Assembly (NCBI RefSeq): GCF_027172205.1
Contig: NC_070603.1
Span: 7,118,501-7,182,500 of the forward strand
DNA: 64,000 bases
Direction: 5' to 3'
DNA from: Podarcis raffonei
Lineage: Eukaryota; Chordata; Lepidosauria; Squamata; Lacertidae
Made by a program: the position numbers and the translations under genes. Under the pieces are notes generated by a model that was not told where the DNA came from, searched no databases, and was given only the letters and a program-made list of their open reading frames with translations. Every line of letters starts with the position of its first letter. The first letter of the stretch is position 1. Positions 43,917 through 57,989 of this stretch are shown here, piece by piece.

Positions 43917-45030
43917 AACGAAAACAAAAAGGAGCATTCTGAAAGGGGAACTCGGTGCTTCAGCGGGGACACCTAAGCCTTCTAGAAGAGCATTTAGGGC
44001 TACTCTGCACACTCCTTTCTTTAGCCAGGTATGCACACCTGGTAGGGATGGGTGAGACATTCGTTCACATTAAAATGCAAACCTACCTAATTCACAGTTC
44101 TTGAAGCAACATGTGAATCAAAACACAGATGTCCTTAAAATTTGCACTTCTCTGAGTCTTGATATGTTGTTCTCCAACACAAATGACACCCAAAAGCATG
44201 TAACAAAGCATGTGTTATGGGAAAGTGCACACAAAACTTCATTCCTTGGGATTATATATTAGGTGAAATGCAGATGAAAATGCACCTTAATTTTCAGGTG
44301 GTCTTTTTTGTATTTTTTTAAGGGTTGCAGACTGGTGTAGAAATGGGAAGAATTGAACTTTGGGGGGGGGTCGGGGGAGAGCACCTGAGACCAATTAAAA
44401 CTATTCCATCCCTATCACCTAGTTACAAAATATATATGGACTGTGTCAAATATGCACAGTGCATGCTTGCATTATGCACTCAGCTTTTTTTTTTTTTTTG
44501 CCTTCCAGCAGGGAAGCACATCTTTCCCCCCTACCACTCACAAGATCCCAACTGACAGTAAAATGCAGAACACACCCACCCAAAACTTCTTTGCTGACTT
44601 GGTCCTGGTGGGCAAGCTGTTTTCCACCATTACCAATCAGCTAAAAAAAAAAGCAAAGAAAAAGGCTTTTGATAAGCTTCTGGGGAACTCTGAGGTTCCT
44701 CAAGAGCAGAGTATGTAAACAATTGCTTTTTGCAATAAGCAGGGATTTGATTTTGTGGGGATCTCTTGGATAGATTGAATGCTAAGTGGTGGCTAACTCC
44801 TTCAGATCATTTCATGCACACCAATGGGGCAACTACACACATGCAAAAACTGTCGTTTTTCAGCTTACCACACTGTCAGCTAGCTGCACTGAATTGCAGT
44901 TCCATTCCTTTATTCAGTGTACAAGTAGAGGTGGGGACATTGCTGATTATTCCTCCTGCTGTCCCCGTGGTTTGCATTTCTCTTGGATTATTTCTGTATT
45001 TTCCAATAAACCTATACAGCAGCACATGAC
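43917..45030 (+). other. Gene B 3' UTR
   Basis: About 1.1 kb from the stop to the poly(A) region. No other feature was recognised. Confidence 0.6.
45005..45010 (+). terminator. Poly(A) signal of gene B
   Basis: AATAAA followed 10-20 bp later by CA sites and a GT-containing stretch (CTACAGTGTGATGG). Confidence 0.7.
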
Positions 45031-46244
45031 CTACAGTGTGATGGTATCCTAGCTTTATGGGAAAAAATGCAAGGCTCCATAATAATTGTTATTTCTTGTG
45101 ATGTGAGTCCCAGCCAGATCCTATAATATATACTATATTCTTCAAGTGTGAATCTTTATGTAACCAAAATAGCATCACCTATGCACAAGAGGGAAGTAAT
45201 CTGCAAGTTTGGGGAAATCCCAAGGTTTGCAGAAGTACAAAAAAGCAAGTTTGGGGGTTGAGACTAAAATCATTTTGGTAAGGACTGAGCATGCACAGTG
45301 GGTATGCAGTGCTGACTACCTGTTGTGGAGGGGTGGAGGAGAATTGAATGGGAGAATCCTGGAAAAAGAGTTTGGCTGGCTGGCTGGCATTCTGAACAGG
45401 AGCCCACCATACTGCAACATTTTGTTGCAGGTTCTTCATATTCTCTTTTGAATACCCACAAACAACCTTTTTCAAAGCTTTGAATATATGAAATGCCTCT
45501 GTGTCTAAAAACCCACAAACTTCTCCCACAAATTTAGGTAACCACAGCCAATCTTCTACATCCTTTCAGGATCAGAGTGCACCTTTCTTTAGTCACTGGC
45601 TGTTTTCTTACAACAATTCAGAGTTGATGAATACTTACTTATAAGGCTGCTGACATCATGTTCCTGTACTAGAAAAAATCCTAAACACCTGCTTAGTGGA
45701 GGGCAGTCTTTATGGGGCTACAGTGTCACACTAGTGCGCAGCCTCTTGCTGTTCTCATGCCTGGTATAGTTTTGCTTCTGGTCTACTTGGGGGGTAAGTA
45801 ACTTTGGGTGGCAGATAAGTGGGTGGATCCAATTCTGTGCCACAACCAAGTCCAAGAACCCACATGCCCAGGTGTGCCATCTCTCCCCCATGCCTTTGCC
45901 ACTAGTCACACTTGTGGGAAGGGCTGTAAGCCAGTCGTAGACTATTTGTCTTGCATGCAAAAAGTAACAGCTCAGCCTGCTTCTTCCAACACTGGAAGGA
46001 CAGTAGAGTGACAAGGTAGGGATGGAGTACTGGAAGCTGAGGTCCTGAAGGGGTGAGAAGCAGTCAAAGGGGAAGTTAGGAGGCAATGTGCTGATCCCTC
46101 CAGGAGGAAATCAGGTAGTCCTACCAAGAACCTGATCTAGTGACCCATTTCCAGCCCCACAAGCCATCAGAGATAAGGTGAGCCCCCTTTACCACCTGCC
46201 AGATTAAGAGAAGCTCAAGAGGCCCCCAGGTGGCTGAAGCCAAG
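45031..46244. other. Intergenic spacer between genes B and C, no gene seen
   Basis: Tail-to-tail spacer. No convincing coding sequence. A clear poly(A) signal for gene C on the - strand was not found here. Confidence 0.55.
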
Positions 46245-46409
46245 GTACCATAGTGGTTGGACTGTTGGACTAGGACCTGGGAGATGAACCATAAAGCTCA
46301 CAGTGTGGTCCTGGGCCAGCCACTGTCTCTCAGCCGAATCTAGCTCAGAGGGTTGTTGTGTGAGGATAAAGAAGTAAGGAGAAGAACCATGTAAATCACC
46401 TTGGAGAAT

Positions 46410-47121
46410 GAGTAGGGAAACTAAGGCCTGCGGGTCGGATCAGGCCCAATTGCCTTCTGGATCTGGCCTACGGATGCTCTGAGAATTGCCAAGGGGATCG
46501 CCAGAACACACATTCTTTCCCTCTCCCTCCACACCAGTGTGGTGTAGTGGTTAAGAGCGGTAGTCTCCTAATCTGGTGAACTGGGTTCGCTTCCCCGCTC
46601 CTCCACATGCAGCTGCTGGGTGATCTGGGGCCAGTCACACTTCTCTGAAGTCTCTCAGCCCCACTCACCTCACAGAGTGTTTGTTGTGGGGGAGGAAGGG
46701 AAAGGAGAATGTTAGCAGCTTTGAGACTTCTTTGGGTAGTGATAAAGCGGGATATCAAATCCAAACTCTTCTTCCTTCTCCCTCATACGGGGGCCGGTGG
46801 CGGTGGCGGGGCCTCCTCCCTCCCTCCTCCTGGCTTCTCCCCGCCCTGCCTAGAGGAGGAAGGAGGTGGGCTTTGTTGGTGCCAGCAGCAGCGGTGCTTG
46901 AGCGGTCGCCATTTTTAAGCAGCCCCTCTCTGGAGCCCTTTTGTTCACTGCTCATCGTCCCTCCGCCAGCCCCTGCCGCTCGCAAGACATAGGGAAACAG
47001 CCACTGGGACTCATGGTGCTTTTGCATCATTCCCCCCACCCAAAAAAAATATAGTTCAACCCCACCAAGGTCTGAGGGACAGTGGACCGGCCCTCTGCTG
47101 AAAAAGCTTGCTGACCCCTGC
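46410..47121. mobile_element. hAT-type DNA transposon
   Basis: Its 'gcgggtcggatcaggcccaa' end and 'ctgagggacagtggaccggc' end match the two halves seen at 8258-8490 and 10535-10855. Confidence 0.65.
46534..46781 (+). mobile_element. MIR-like tRNA-derived SINE
   Basis: Head GTGTGGTGTAGTGGTTAAGAG (A box) and GGGTTCGCTTCCCC (B box), core 'cagctgctgggtgatctgg', end 'gggatatcaaatccaaactc'. Same family as 54741 and 59011. Confidence 0.85.
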
Positions 47122-47473
47122 CTTGGAGGAAAGGTGGAGGGATCTAAATGTAAGAATAAATATGACAAATGAACCTTCTCTGGTCAGAAGCTGAGGCAGT
47201 GGTGCTATGGGAAAGTGTTGTAGATTCTTCCCAAATAATTTTGGGCTTCCAGTGTTACCAGAGCAGCCCCAGAGGGACTTTTATCAGACAATGACTGCAA
47301 TGAGAAAACAGGGTTTTTTCCACTTTCAGATTTATATATCTCACTTCTTGTTCCCCAAATCATCAGCAAGTGCCCCCCGCTTCTTGCTCAGCAATGACAG
47401 AAGCAGACATTCTTTTTCTGATATCAGGAGCTGAGAAACATGTGTGTTTCATTCTACACAGAACTCCTTATTT

Positions 47474-47757
47474 TCAATGTGGTGGCCCACATGAGTAACT
47501 AGCGGACACAAAGCGCAATGTGGTGGTCTTAGTACTTCCACCACTGAAGCCCTGAGCAGGGGCATGTGTCACTGGGCAAGAAGAACTGCGAACATCCCCA
47601 CCACTTGTCTGGACGCTCCTTGTGGTTGTGCCGCTGCCAGAGGTGGCCCTATCACGGCTGCAAACACCTTCACTTCTATGGCTGCTTCCATGTGTGTCTC
47701 CTGCTCCACGGTGAGGGCCACCATCACTCACTATCGCCCCCTCACTTCTCTGAACAG
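47474..47757 (-). CDS. Gene C exon 9: tail and stop
   Basis: 284 nt encoding [17 protein letters not shown] to [13 protein letters not shown] and TGA. Acceptor cctcag|CT completes the exon 8 serine codon. The end (LRFVSASYS) aligns with gene B (VKFVSTSTS), which confirms the assignment. Confidence 0.92.
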
Positions 47758-48658
47758 CTGAGGAGGAAGAAAAGAGAACAGCACATTTACGTTTCTTAGG
47801 GAACCTAGACTTAGCTTCCTACCAGAATAAGGACACACTTCTTATGGAAGCTTCCTGGCTTTCAGTGATCTCAGCTAGCCAAGTATCTAAGAAGATGAAT
47901 TCATGTAGGGTAGACTCATCAAGGCCAGTTGTAAGACATATTATTGGGTAAGCATGGGACTTCCATATTCAGAAGCAGTAGGCCTCCAATGGCAGATGTT
48001 AGAGACAAAAAACAGGAGATGCCTATAGCCACCTGGTCCTGCTGAAGACCCTTTGGGGTAGAGCATCTGCTGTGCATGTGGAAGATTCCAGGTTCAGTCC
48101 TCAAAATCTGCAGTTGGTGACATATCTTGCTTGAAACTGTGGAGAGCTGCTGCTAGTTCACATGGAGCCATGTGGACCAATGGTGTGACTCAGGCAAGAC
48201 AAGACAGAGAAGCCAGTAGGAGAACACTTCAACCTCCCAGGACATTCAGTACAGGATCTCAAAGCAACTGTCTTATTACAAAAGAATTTCAGAAACAGAC
48301 TTGAAAGAGAAGTTGCTGAATTACAGCTTATCACTAAACTGCAAACTATGGAGAGACCTGGTCTTAATAGAGATAATGGATTCCTGTCTCATTACATATA
48401 CTAATCATCTTCATACCATCCCTTGCTTTTTCCTGTTGGACTAATTGCAGTCGTTAATAGTTGTCAACAGGTTTACCATGCCCATTGAGTCACCCATTGC
48501 CTACTACCCTTCTGAGAAAACCCCCACCCTACCCTCTCACTATATATAAAAGGGTCTGTTGACTTCTGTTTCAGTGTATCTGAAGAAGTGTGCATGCACA
48601 CAAAAGCTTATGCCAAGAACAAACTTAGTTGGTCTCTGAGGTGCTAGTGGACTTTTTA

Positions 48659-48713
<55 letters not shown>

Positions 48714-49908
48714 GTATAAGGCAGATTCTCATGGTCTCATTATGATCTATGAGCTTATAGGCAGCTGGAGGCCCAGCACTGGAGATGGAATGCAGGAGGA
48801 CAAGATAAAGCTTTGAACTGATGCAACGAGGCACATTTTGTTTTTAAGGTGGCTGGTTTACTCTGGTCTCACACTTACTGCCTCTTTGTGGTATGGGTGG
48901 ATGGGGATTAGTGCTGTGCACCCAATCCATAAATCTCCTTTTAAAACTCAAATGCTGAACTTGATTCGACTGTGTACTTGATCAATAAGTACATCAATGA
49001 AATCTGCGTAACTTTCAATTGGAGTTAAAGCAATATTCCAAAAAGAAAACAAATTATACTGGAATGTTTAGATGGCACACACATCACCGCAGGCACCCTC
49101 TTAGAAGAGTCACTGGTAAGAGTTTAGGGGAAATCACTCTTCTAAAATGGAGCCTGCAATCTGGAGTTCTGCAAGTGCTTCTAGTAAAGCTTGTTAAAGA
49201 AGTAAGCAATAGTGATCCAATAGTGGCATGTTTTTAAACAGTTTGAAGGTTTTTAATCCATTAGTCTAATTAATCAACTGAGTAAACATTTTAGCCCTAG
49301 GAAGGATACTTTGAGGGTCTGGGAAGGGACTGGGTTGCGAACATGTATGGATTTGGGCAGTGCTGTCTTAAGCATATGTGGCACCGGGGTGCAAAGATCC
49401 GCCCAGCGCCATCCCCCACAGGTTGCCCATCTCAGGCACGCAGGAGGGCTGAGCCGGCCAGCTGCCTCAGTGTCTTGCTGGCTTGGCCACCCCCAAACTC
49501 GTGGCGCAGAGCTGCCCACAGCAGAAGTGCCCGCCGCAGCACTCCAACCAACAGGCGGACTCTTCCCCGGACTCAACTCTCAAGCCCCGGACTCTTGGCC
49601 TAGCGCCCCTGAGAGCCTGGCGCCCAGGTGCCCCGCACCCCTAGCGCCTATGGGTAAGATGGCCCTGGATTTGTGTGTGTGTGCTGTAGCACACCTCCTT
49701 TTTAAACCACCAAGAGGATGTGGACTATGGTCTCATAGAACTTGTCATATAGTTATCTCAGTTTATAAGCTACTTACAGATGTTCACAGCACACTCCCCT
49801 TCATTCAACCTAGTGAGAAATGAAAAAACCAGAACCATTTCAGATCTCTTTCTATGCTCAACAGCTGGCTTGAGGTGCCTCTTAGGGCTCACTGATGTGT
49901 TAGCGGTC

Positions 49909-49959
<51 letters not shown>

Positions 49960-52900
49960 TTTATTTATATCCCGCCCTCCCCAGCCGAAGCCGGGCTCAG
50001 GGCGGCTAACAACAATAAATCAATACAAAAGTACAACACAAACAACACTCTAAAATCATTCATTATAAAATTAATTAAATTCAAGCCACTGGCCACCATT
50101 GGGCCAGAGCTCCGCGAAGATTGCCGAGGGAGGGAGTCAGGCTGTGCCCTGGCCAAAGGCCTGGCGGAACAGCTCTGTCTTGCAGGGCCTGCGGAAAGAT
50201 GTCAAGTCCCGCAGGGCCCTAGTCTCTTGTGACAGAGTGTTCCACCAGGTCGGAGCCACAGCTGAAAAAGCCCTGGCTCTAGTTGAGGCCAGCCTAACTT
50301 CTCTGTGGCCTGGGACCTTCAAGATGTTTTTATTTGGGGACCGTAAGTTTCTCTGTGGGGCATACCAGGAGAGGCGGTCCCGTAGGTACGAGGGTCCTAG
50401 GCCGTATAGGGCTTTAAAGGTTAAAACCAGCACCTTAAACCTGATCCTGTACTCCACCGGGAGCCAGTGCAGTTGATATAGCACCGGATGAATGTGATCT
50501 TGCAGCGAAGACCCCATAAGGAGTCTCGCTGCAGCATTCTGCACCCGCTGGAGTTTCTGGGTCAGTCTCAAGGGCAGCCCCATTGTCACTTGATGACTCA
50601 CAGTCAAATGACTGAAATGTCTCTATGGAAAACCATCATGCAGAAGCAAGGCTGGTGCCAGGTATGAGAGGGACCCTGAGCAAGGGACCCTCCAGACCAC
50701 CCCAATGACACCCAGATGGGCCCTTTGCTCGTAATTTTTCTAAGGAGACAGGCTGTGCTCAGCCTGGTACTGTTAAGCAAATCATTGAGTGAGGCTGCAG
50801 CCAGTGAGCAGCCCCAGCTGTGGTCCAGGGCCCATGGACCACAGCATTTCCCCTACCAGGCTGGGTGCTGATAATGGACGTCATGGCAGCCAACTCCTAG
50901 GGGCCGAGGTCACTTTGGCCCCACCAATAAAATATTTGAGGGGGGCAGGCCTCCCCAAAGTTGATGGGCATTGGCATTCAAATGGTGTGTGTGCATCTGT
51001 GGCCCCCAATATTTTATTCAAGTTGGCACTCCCAATGAGCTCGTGCAGATATCCTACCTGTGATGGCTGTTTTACAGATGCAAGTCACTTCTTGATAACT
51101 ATAGTCAATAAGTGAGTGGACGACATGTGAATTAGCCTTTGCAGCTCCTTTTAAAGTATTAAAAGTGCTTAAAAAAATATGTTCTGTTTCCGAGTATTGT
51201 GGTACCTCGGTTTACATACGCTTCAGGTTACATACACTTCAGGTTACAGACTCCGCTAACCCAGAAATAGTACCTCGGGTTAAGAACTTTGCTTCAGGAT
51301 GAGAACAGAAATCGTGCTCCGGCGGCGCGGCAGCAGCAGGAGGCCCCATTACCTAAAGTGGTGCTTCAGGTTAAGAACAGTTTCAGGTTAAGAACGGACC
51401 TGTAGAACGAATTAAGTACTTAACCCGAAATGCCACTGTATATGAAAGGAAAATGTGTACCAGGAAAAAAAAGAAAATAAAAAACCCTGAAGATCTAAAA
51501 GTCAAACCAGAAGTGAAATACTTATTATAAATGCATCCCTCCCCCTTTCAAATATTATCTCTAGATTTTGTCAAGATGCAGCATTCAAAATGGAACTATT
51601 TTATATTTCAGTGTCCAATTTCAAAGCCTGAAATCTTAGATGAATTCTGGAGTGGGAGTCTGTTTTAGCAAGAGAACAAGCAGCCCTCATATTGTAGCAC
51701 CTAACTTTCATTTCCATAATGAAACTTTTCATTTTGATATTTCAAAATTCAAGTGCCTGAACCCAATTATTTCAGACGTTGAATTTTCTGCAAATAACTT
51801 CATTTCTAATCTGAACATGGGGGGTAAAGCAAACATATTGTTTGCAAAGCAGAGGCGCCACCTTCTCCAGAGGACTGAGGAGAACAGACACAATGTCCTG
51901 ACATCATGCAGGGGCCCTCTGAACACTGAGGGGGCCCAGCCCCCAAAAAATATACAGTGGTACCTCGGGTTAAGAACTTAATTCGTTCCAGAGGTCTGTA
52001 CTTAACCTGAAACCGTTCTTAACCTGAAGCACCTCCTGCTTAACCTGGGGCCTCCTGCTGCTGCCGCGCCGCTGGAGCACGATTTCTGTTCTCATCCTGA
52101 AGCAAAGTTCTTAACCTGAAGCACTATTTCTGGGTTAGCGGAGTCTGTAGCCTGAAGCATATGTAACCTGAAGTGTATGTAACCCAAGGTACCACTGTAT
52201 CTGCCTACCAGGAGCCAGTGCCCTTGTTGGTTAATACTGGGAAAAGACACATTGTTTGGGATTCTTCCCACCAAATGTTTTTAACAAGCTTAAATTACAC
52301 TCACCAACTTTCCTCTCCTTCAAGAAGCTTCCTGTATGTGGCAATCTCAATATCCAAAGCCATCTTAATGTTCATCAGTTCATGGTACTCCCGCAGCTGG
52401 CAAGCCATGTCCTGCTTGGCTTTGTGCAGGGCCTCCTCCAGGTCCGCCAGTTTGCATTTGGCATCCTTCACCGCCATCTCCCCGCGTTCCTCAGCTCCAG
52501 ACACCTCTTCTTCCAATTTGCGACACTGTCAATGCAGAATGTACAGGACATTTCCCTATGGACCTTCCTCAGTGTGCTTGGAAGTTTGACCCAAGCCAAC
52601 CTTTGTTCCATATGAAGAGAGCCATTGACAAGCTGTGATATCCTGCAGTGCTCCGGTGTGCCATTATTTCTGAAACTTCCAAATCAGGGCCAGTATATTG
52701 CGTTTTATCATAGAATCATAGAGTTGGAAGAGACCACAAGGGCCATCGAGTCCAACCCCCTGCCAAGCAGGAAACACCATCAGAGCACTCCTGACATATG
52801 GTTGTCAAGCCTCTGCTTAAAGACCTCCAAAGAAGGAGACTCCACCACACTCCTTGGCAGCAAATTCCACTGTCAAACAGCTCTTACTGTCAGGAAGTTC

Positions 52901-55900
52901 TTCCTAATGTTTAGGTGGAATCTTCTTTCCTGCAGTTTGGATCCATTGCTCCGTGTCCGCTTCTCTGGAGCAGCAGAAAACAACCTTTCTCCCTCCTCTA
53001 TGTGACATCCTTTTATATATTTGAACATGGCTATCATATCACCCCTTAACCTCCTCTTCTCCAGGCTAAACATGCCCAGCTCCCTTAGCCGTTCCTCATA
53101 AGGCATCGTTTCCAGGCCTTTGACCATTTTGGTTGCCCTCCTCTGGACACGTTATCAGATCTCCTGCCATCTTCACTACTCCTTAAAAGCAGTTGTGTGG
53201 ATACACAGAGCAAAGAGATTTCGCTCTTTGTATCTGATTCCAATGGACTGTTTTATGGAGTTTTGCATTCTTTTATTGTAAGCTCCCCTGGTGATATATT
53301 TGAACAGAGGGGTATTAATTTAATAAAATAAATAAATATGAGCTGAATTGGAAAGTTGCCCTGGGAGGAAAAGGGGTAATCCTTTCCCAGTGTCATTTTT
53401 CTCTTCTAAATTTACACACTTTGGGGGAACATCCACCTCCTCCTCCGCCTCCTCATTATGCACTCTTCTTCCCAAAGAAGCTCAGGGAAGCAGACATATC
53501 TTCAGTTTTTTAAAAAATACAACCATGAATAAAATGAAACGCATTTAAAATACATTTCAAAACTGTTCAAAACATCTATTAAAAACACTCAATAAAACAT
53601 TATAAGCAAATTGTGTGTTTGGAGAGGTCTGCCGAAGCAGAAATATTTTCAGCAGGTATCTAAAAGGATGCAGTGACGGTGCCTGCCTTTTGTCAACAGT
53701 CAGGGAATTGCAAAGTATGCCTCCTCAGAAATGCAAACAGACATTGTGTGGCACTCATAGAAGTGCAAGTTCTGCAGATTGAAGTGATTAAGTCAGAATG
53801 TATGAAGTAAGATGATCCCTTAAGTAACATATATGTCTGCCTCCTCTAGCAAGGCACATGGCACTTTTTTGGTACTGTGGAATTTACATCAGGAAAACAG
53901 AGGAAAAGAGTTCGCAACTCCCTGCCTTGCTCTTGTTCCCAAAGCAAGTCAATGAAATGCCATCTGTGAGAGAGGGTGGCATTTGCTTATTAATTCCTTT
54001 TCTATCTTTTTAATACTGTTTTTGGCTGTATTTTTGTTTCCATGGGTGTTGTTCTATATTGTACATAGTGCACACCACTTTGAGATTTTGCAACATGCTA
54101 AATAGTTTAGGAAATGATTTTAAGAAAGCAACAAATAAAAATAAGTGGATCCAACCCCAAAGTTTCCAGACGCTATCGGGATGAAATGGGAAGGGATCAC
54201 AGGGAAACAGCTTACACATCTTTGTGGGGAACATCTGTATCTGCCCTTAGGCTGTTTTCAAAATTTGTGAGGGGCTTCCTGAGAAATGCCCCTCTATGTA
54301 GCACTTGATATTCAGGTTTGCTGCCCAAACCTGTCTTTTGAATGGATAAACCAATGGAGCAGAGGAGGGGAGCCTATCGCATTCTACTTGTTCCTGGGCT
54401 CCAACTCTCATCAGCACCATTCAACGTGGCCAGTGGTCAGGGATGGTGATTGGGGCTGTAGTTCAACAACACCTGGATGACCACAAATTCACCATCCCTG
54501 CATTAAACTCACCTGAGCCTTGACACTTGCAATTTCTGACTCCAGCTTGTGAGCAACACGGGTCAGAGCCTGAAGTTCTTCCTTGACGTTATGCAGATCG
54601 TCACAGCGTTTCGCTGCTGCTGTCCTGAGCTCATCATACTACCATGAAAAACAAAATAACTGGTTAAGAAGTGGAGCAGGCAACAATTCTGCCATGTTTC
54701 CCCAAGGACAGGGGTGAGGAACCTGTGGCTCTCCTGTGAGAGCCAGTGTGGTGTAGTGGTTGAGAGCGGTAGTCTCCTAATCTGGGGAACCGGGTTCGCG
54801 TCTCCGCTCCTCCACATGCAGCTGCTGGGTGACCTTGGGCCACTCACACTTCTTTGAAGTCTCTCAGCCCCACTCACCTCACAGAGTGTTTGTTGTGGGG
54901 GAGGAAGGGAAAGGAGAATGTTAGCCGCTTTGAGACTCCTTAAAGGGAGTGAAAGGCGGGATATCAAATCCAAACTCTTCTTCTCCTGGTGTTGCAGGGC
55001 TATCATTCCCACCGCCCCTGACATTTGGCCATGCTGGCTGGGGCTGATGGGAGCTGGAATCTAACAACATCTGAAGGGCTCCAGGTTCCCCACCACTGAT
55101 GTAGGAGAAAGGATCCCTGGGGCGAAATCTGCCAAATTCCTTACCCTGCACTGGAACCAAGCCTCAGCCTCAGCTCGGCTTCTGGAAGCAATTGCTTCAT
55201 ATCGACGCCGGAACTCCTCAATCGCATGGTCCATATCTAGGCCTCGGCTATTGTCCATTTGCACCATAACACAAGTGTCGGAAATGCAGTTTTGGAGCTC
55301 ACAAATTTCCTGCAGTGACATAGTATGTGAAGTCTCAGTTATGTATGTGTAACCAGGAATTGAGGCAAGTGCTGAAGTAACTTCATGTTTAGAAACTTTT
55401 GACCAAACCTGGGTTTTAACAAATCATACCTGGTATTAATCTAACAACAACAAAAAATAGATTTAGTAGGTAGGTAAACAACACAAAGGCCTAGACAGCT
55501 TCTGTAATATGTTAGGCCTTTCTTTAAAGTTATGGAAATAGTGCTTTATTTGATACAGTCATACCTCGGGATAAATACGCTTCAGGTTGAGCACATTTGG
55601 GTTGCGCTCTGCGACGACCCGGAAATAGCACAGCGCATTACGCCCAGGTTTTGCCACTCGCGCATGCGCAGACGGTCAAAATGACATCACACGCATGCAC
55701 AGAAGCGCTGTTGCATCTTACGTTATGTTCAGGATGCGAATGGGGCTCTGGAACAGATCCCGTTCACATCCCGAGGTACCACTGTAGTGCTTTAAATCTA
55801 TCCCTGCCAATGTGGCCTGCCAGTCCAATCAGCTTCTGGAATGGGTGAACGGGCTACCATCATGTCCTTTGCTTCCAATAGCAAAGATCTTGGTTACAAC

Positions 55901-57942
55901 CTGGGAGCCAAAAGAATTTTGTGTTTTATTGTTTTGGACCATTCTTTAAGAGAACTTACTGAGAATACTTCACCCCAATAGCAGAAAATCTTATCACCTG
56001 TTTATATGCACATTTCAAGAAGCTGATTTGTTTCATATGACTTTCTGCCTTGGCTTCCAGCTCTGCCTTGTGTGAATAGACACAGTCCAAATCCTGCAAA
56101 AGAAAGGAGACCACAGCGACTTGTACCACATTTTACCACCTGGAACAAGGAATGGGATGAGGCATGAAGCTCAAAAGGCAAAAGTGGTCCCCAAAGAACC
56201 CAAGAATCATTGGTGTGGGTTAGCTTCTGCCCTCACCCACATATTTGCATGGAGATCTCTCCCTTGAAATAGATCCAGGTGAAAAGCAAGCAGTTTTTAA
56301 TTGGAGTGCTCTCGGAAAATATTTCTCTGTTTTTATAAGCTCGACCTGTCTGTGACAAAGAAGTCCCGTCCCTCCAGCAACACAGCCACCTTCTGTTATG
56401 AACTCTGGGCATTTTCCTAGTTAGCTTAGCTTTGTTCCCTGAGGGGAATGGCTGTGCATTTTGTTTTTGATAGCAATGGCCACTTGGAAACTTAGGGAAT
56501 CCCTGGTGTGCCTTGAGAAGCCTTCTTAATGGCGCAGTCGGAAAAGTGAAATAACCACGGCCCAGATCACCCTCAATAATTCAGGGCAAACACAGAGATT
56601 ATATAAATACACTTCAGAGTTTTAAAATAAAGTGATTACATAGGTGGTAAGATAAAAATTGCAACTTCTGACAAAAATGTTGCTGTGCATAACCTTTTTC
56701 AGTAGCACAAACTCATTCTCTGTAGACGTTCGCCTGTTGCATTCCTCCTCGTACCTAAGCCAAAAAGGGAAAATATTTTTTAATCATTTTAATCATTAAA
56801 CATTAAAACAAAACACCAAAGAAAATAGCAATTCATAAAGAATTAGATATTGGAAAGACATTTTTAGGGGAAGTTATAAAATCCGCACAGAAGCTTTTCA
56901 AAGGATATAATCTATCAATACCCATACAACACTTCATGGCAGTCTTCTGCAACCTCCAGATATTTTGGGGTAAGAATTGTCATCAACCCTGACCACTGGC
57001 CATGTTGTCTGGAGCTGATGGGAGTTGGGTTCTAACATCTGAAGGAGATAATTTTGGGGAGGGAGAAAGCTGGAGGATTCTTGTGAGGCTTACGGAAATA
57101 TGAGGAAAGTACTAGATGATTCTTTCTTGTGACCTCAGGTGGGTATAAATCCATGTGCATGTTGTGATTTTTACATTATGCGGTAAATCTGAATTCTCCC
57201 CCACAATGTTTTTCCCATGCCTCTCAGTGTGTGTGTGTGCGCGTACACACACACACACACCTTCTTATTTATATAGGTGCTCTATATAACATGGAATTTG
57301 ACATCTTTAGAGCTCACCTCGCTTTATAGCCCTCCACAGTGTGCTCCAAAGTGTTGCGCTCAGCCTGCAGCTTCTCTCTCTCATGCTCAAGACACTCCAG
57401 CTCCTTCTTGAGTTGACCGACATGTTCATTAAAGAGGGGCTCCATGTTGCTCTTGCAACGTTTCTTTTGTTGCACAAAATCCCACTTAGTTTTCAGCATC
57501 AGATTGTGCTGCTCCAGTAATCGGACCTGAATCCCAAAAGGAAAATGTTTGTGGCTCTTCCGAACATGGGACAAATAAACAAACACCAGCAATTTCTGCT
57601 TCCATTTCCGTTTTCCTCAGAATTCTCCAACACCCCTACCTCTATCCAGACATTACTAGAATCCATGAGGTTTAAAAATACTTTCGTTAAAAAACCAGAA
57701 GCCTTTTTGCTGGTTATAGTGGGTGAAGAGATACCAAGGGAAGATAAAAGACTGTTTATGTATGCAACAACTGCGGGAAGAATTCTTTTAGCCCCAAAAT
57801 GGAAACAACAAGAAATATTAATGAAAGAAGAGTGGCAGATGAAGATGATGGACTTTGCAGAACTGGCGAAGCTGATGGGAAAAATCCAAAACCAGCATGA
57901 TCAAGTATTCCAAAAGGACTGGAGTAAATTTATACAATATTT

Positions 57943-57989
<47 letters not shown>

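Larger units (their letters stand above)
46245..47170 (+). mobile_element. Three-layer nested element: tRNA/MIR-like SINE split by a hAT, itself split by another SINE
   Basis: A tRNA-type SINE begins at 46245 ('accatagtggttggactgtt') and breaks at about 46408. Its tail resumes at 47122 ('ccttggaggaaaggtggagg'). Between lies a hAT element (46410-47121) with ends 'gggaaactaaggcctgcggg' and 'aaaagcttgctgacccctg'. Within that sits a SINE at 46534-46781. Confidence 0.75.
47758..49349. other. Gene C intron 8, distal part
   Basis: Contains a second-family tRNA SINE, one PLE-like unit and a TA microsatellite. No gene seen. Confidence 0.6.
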
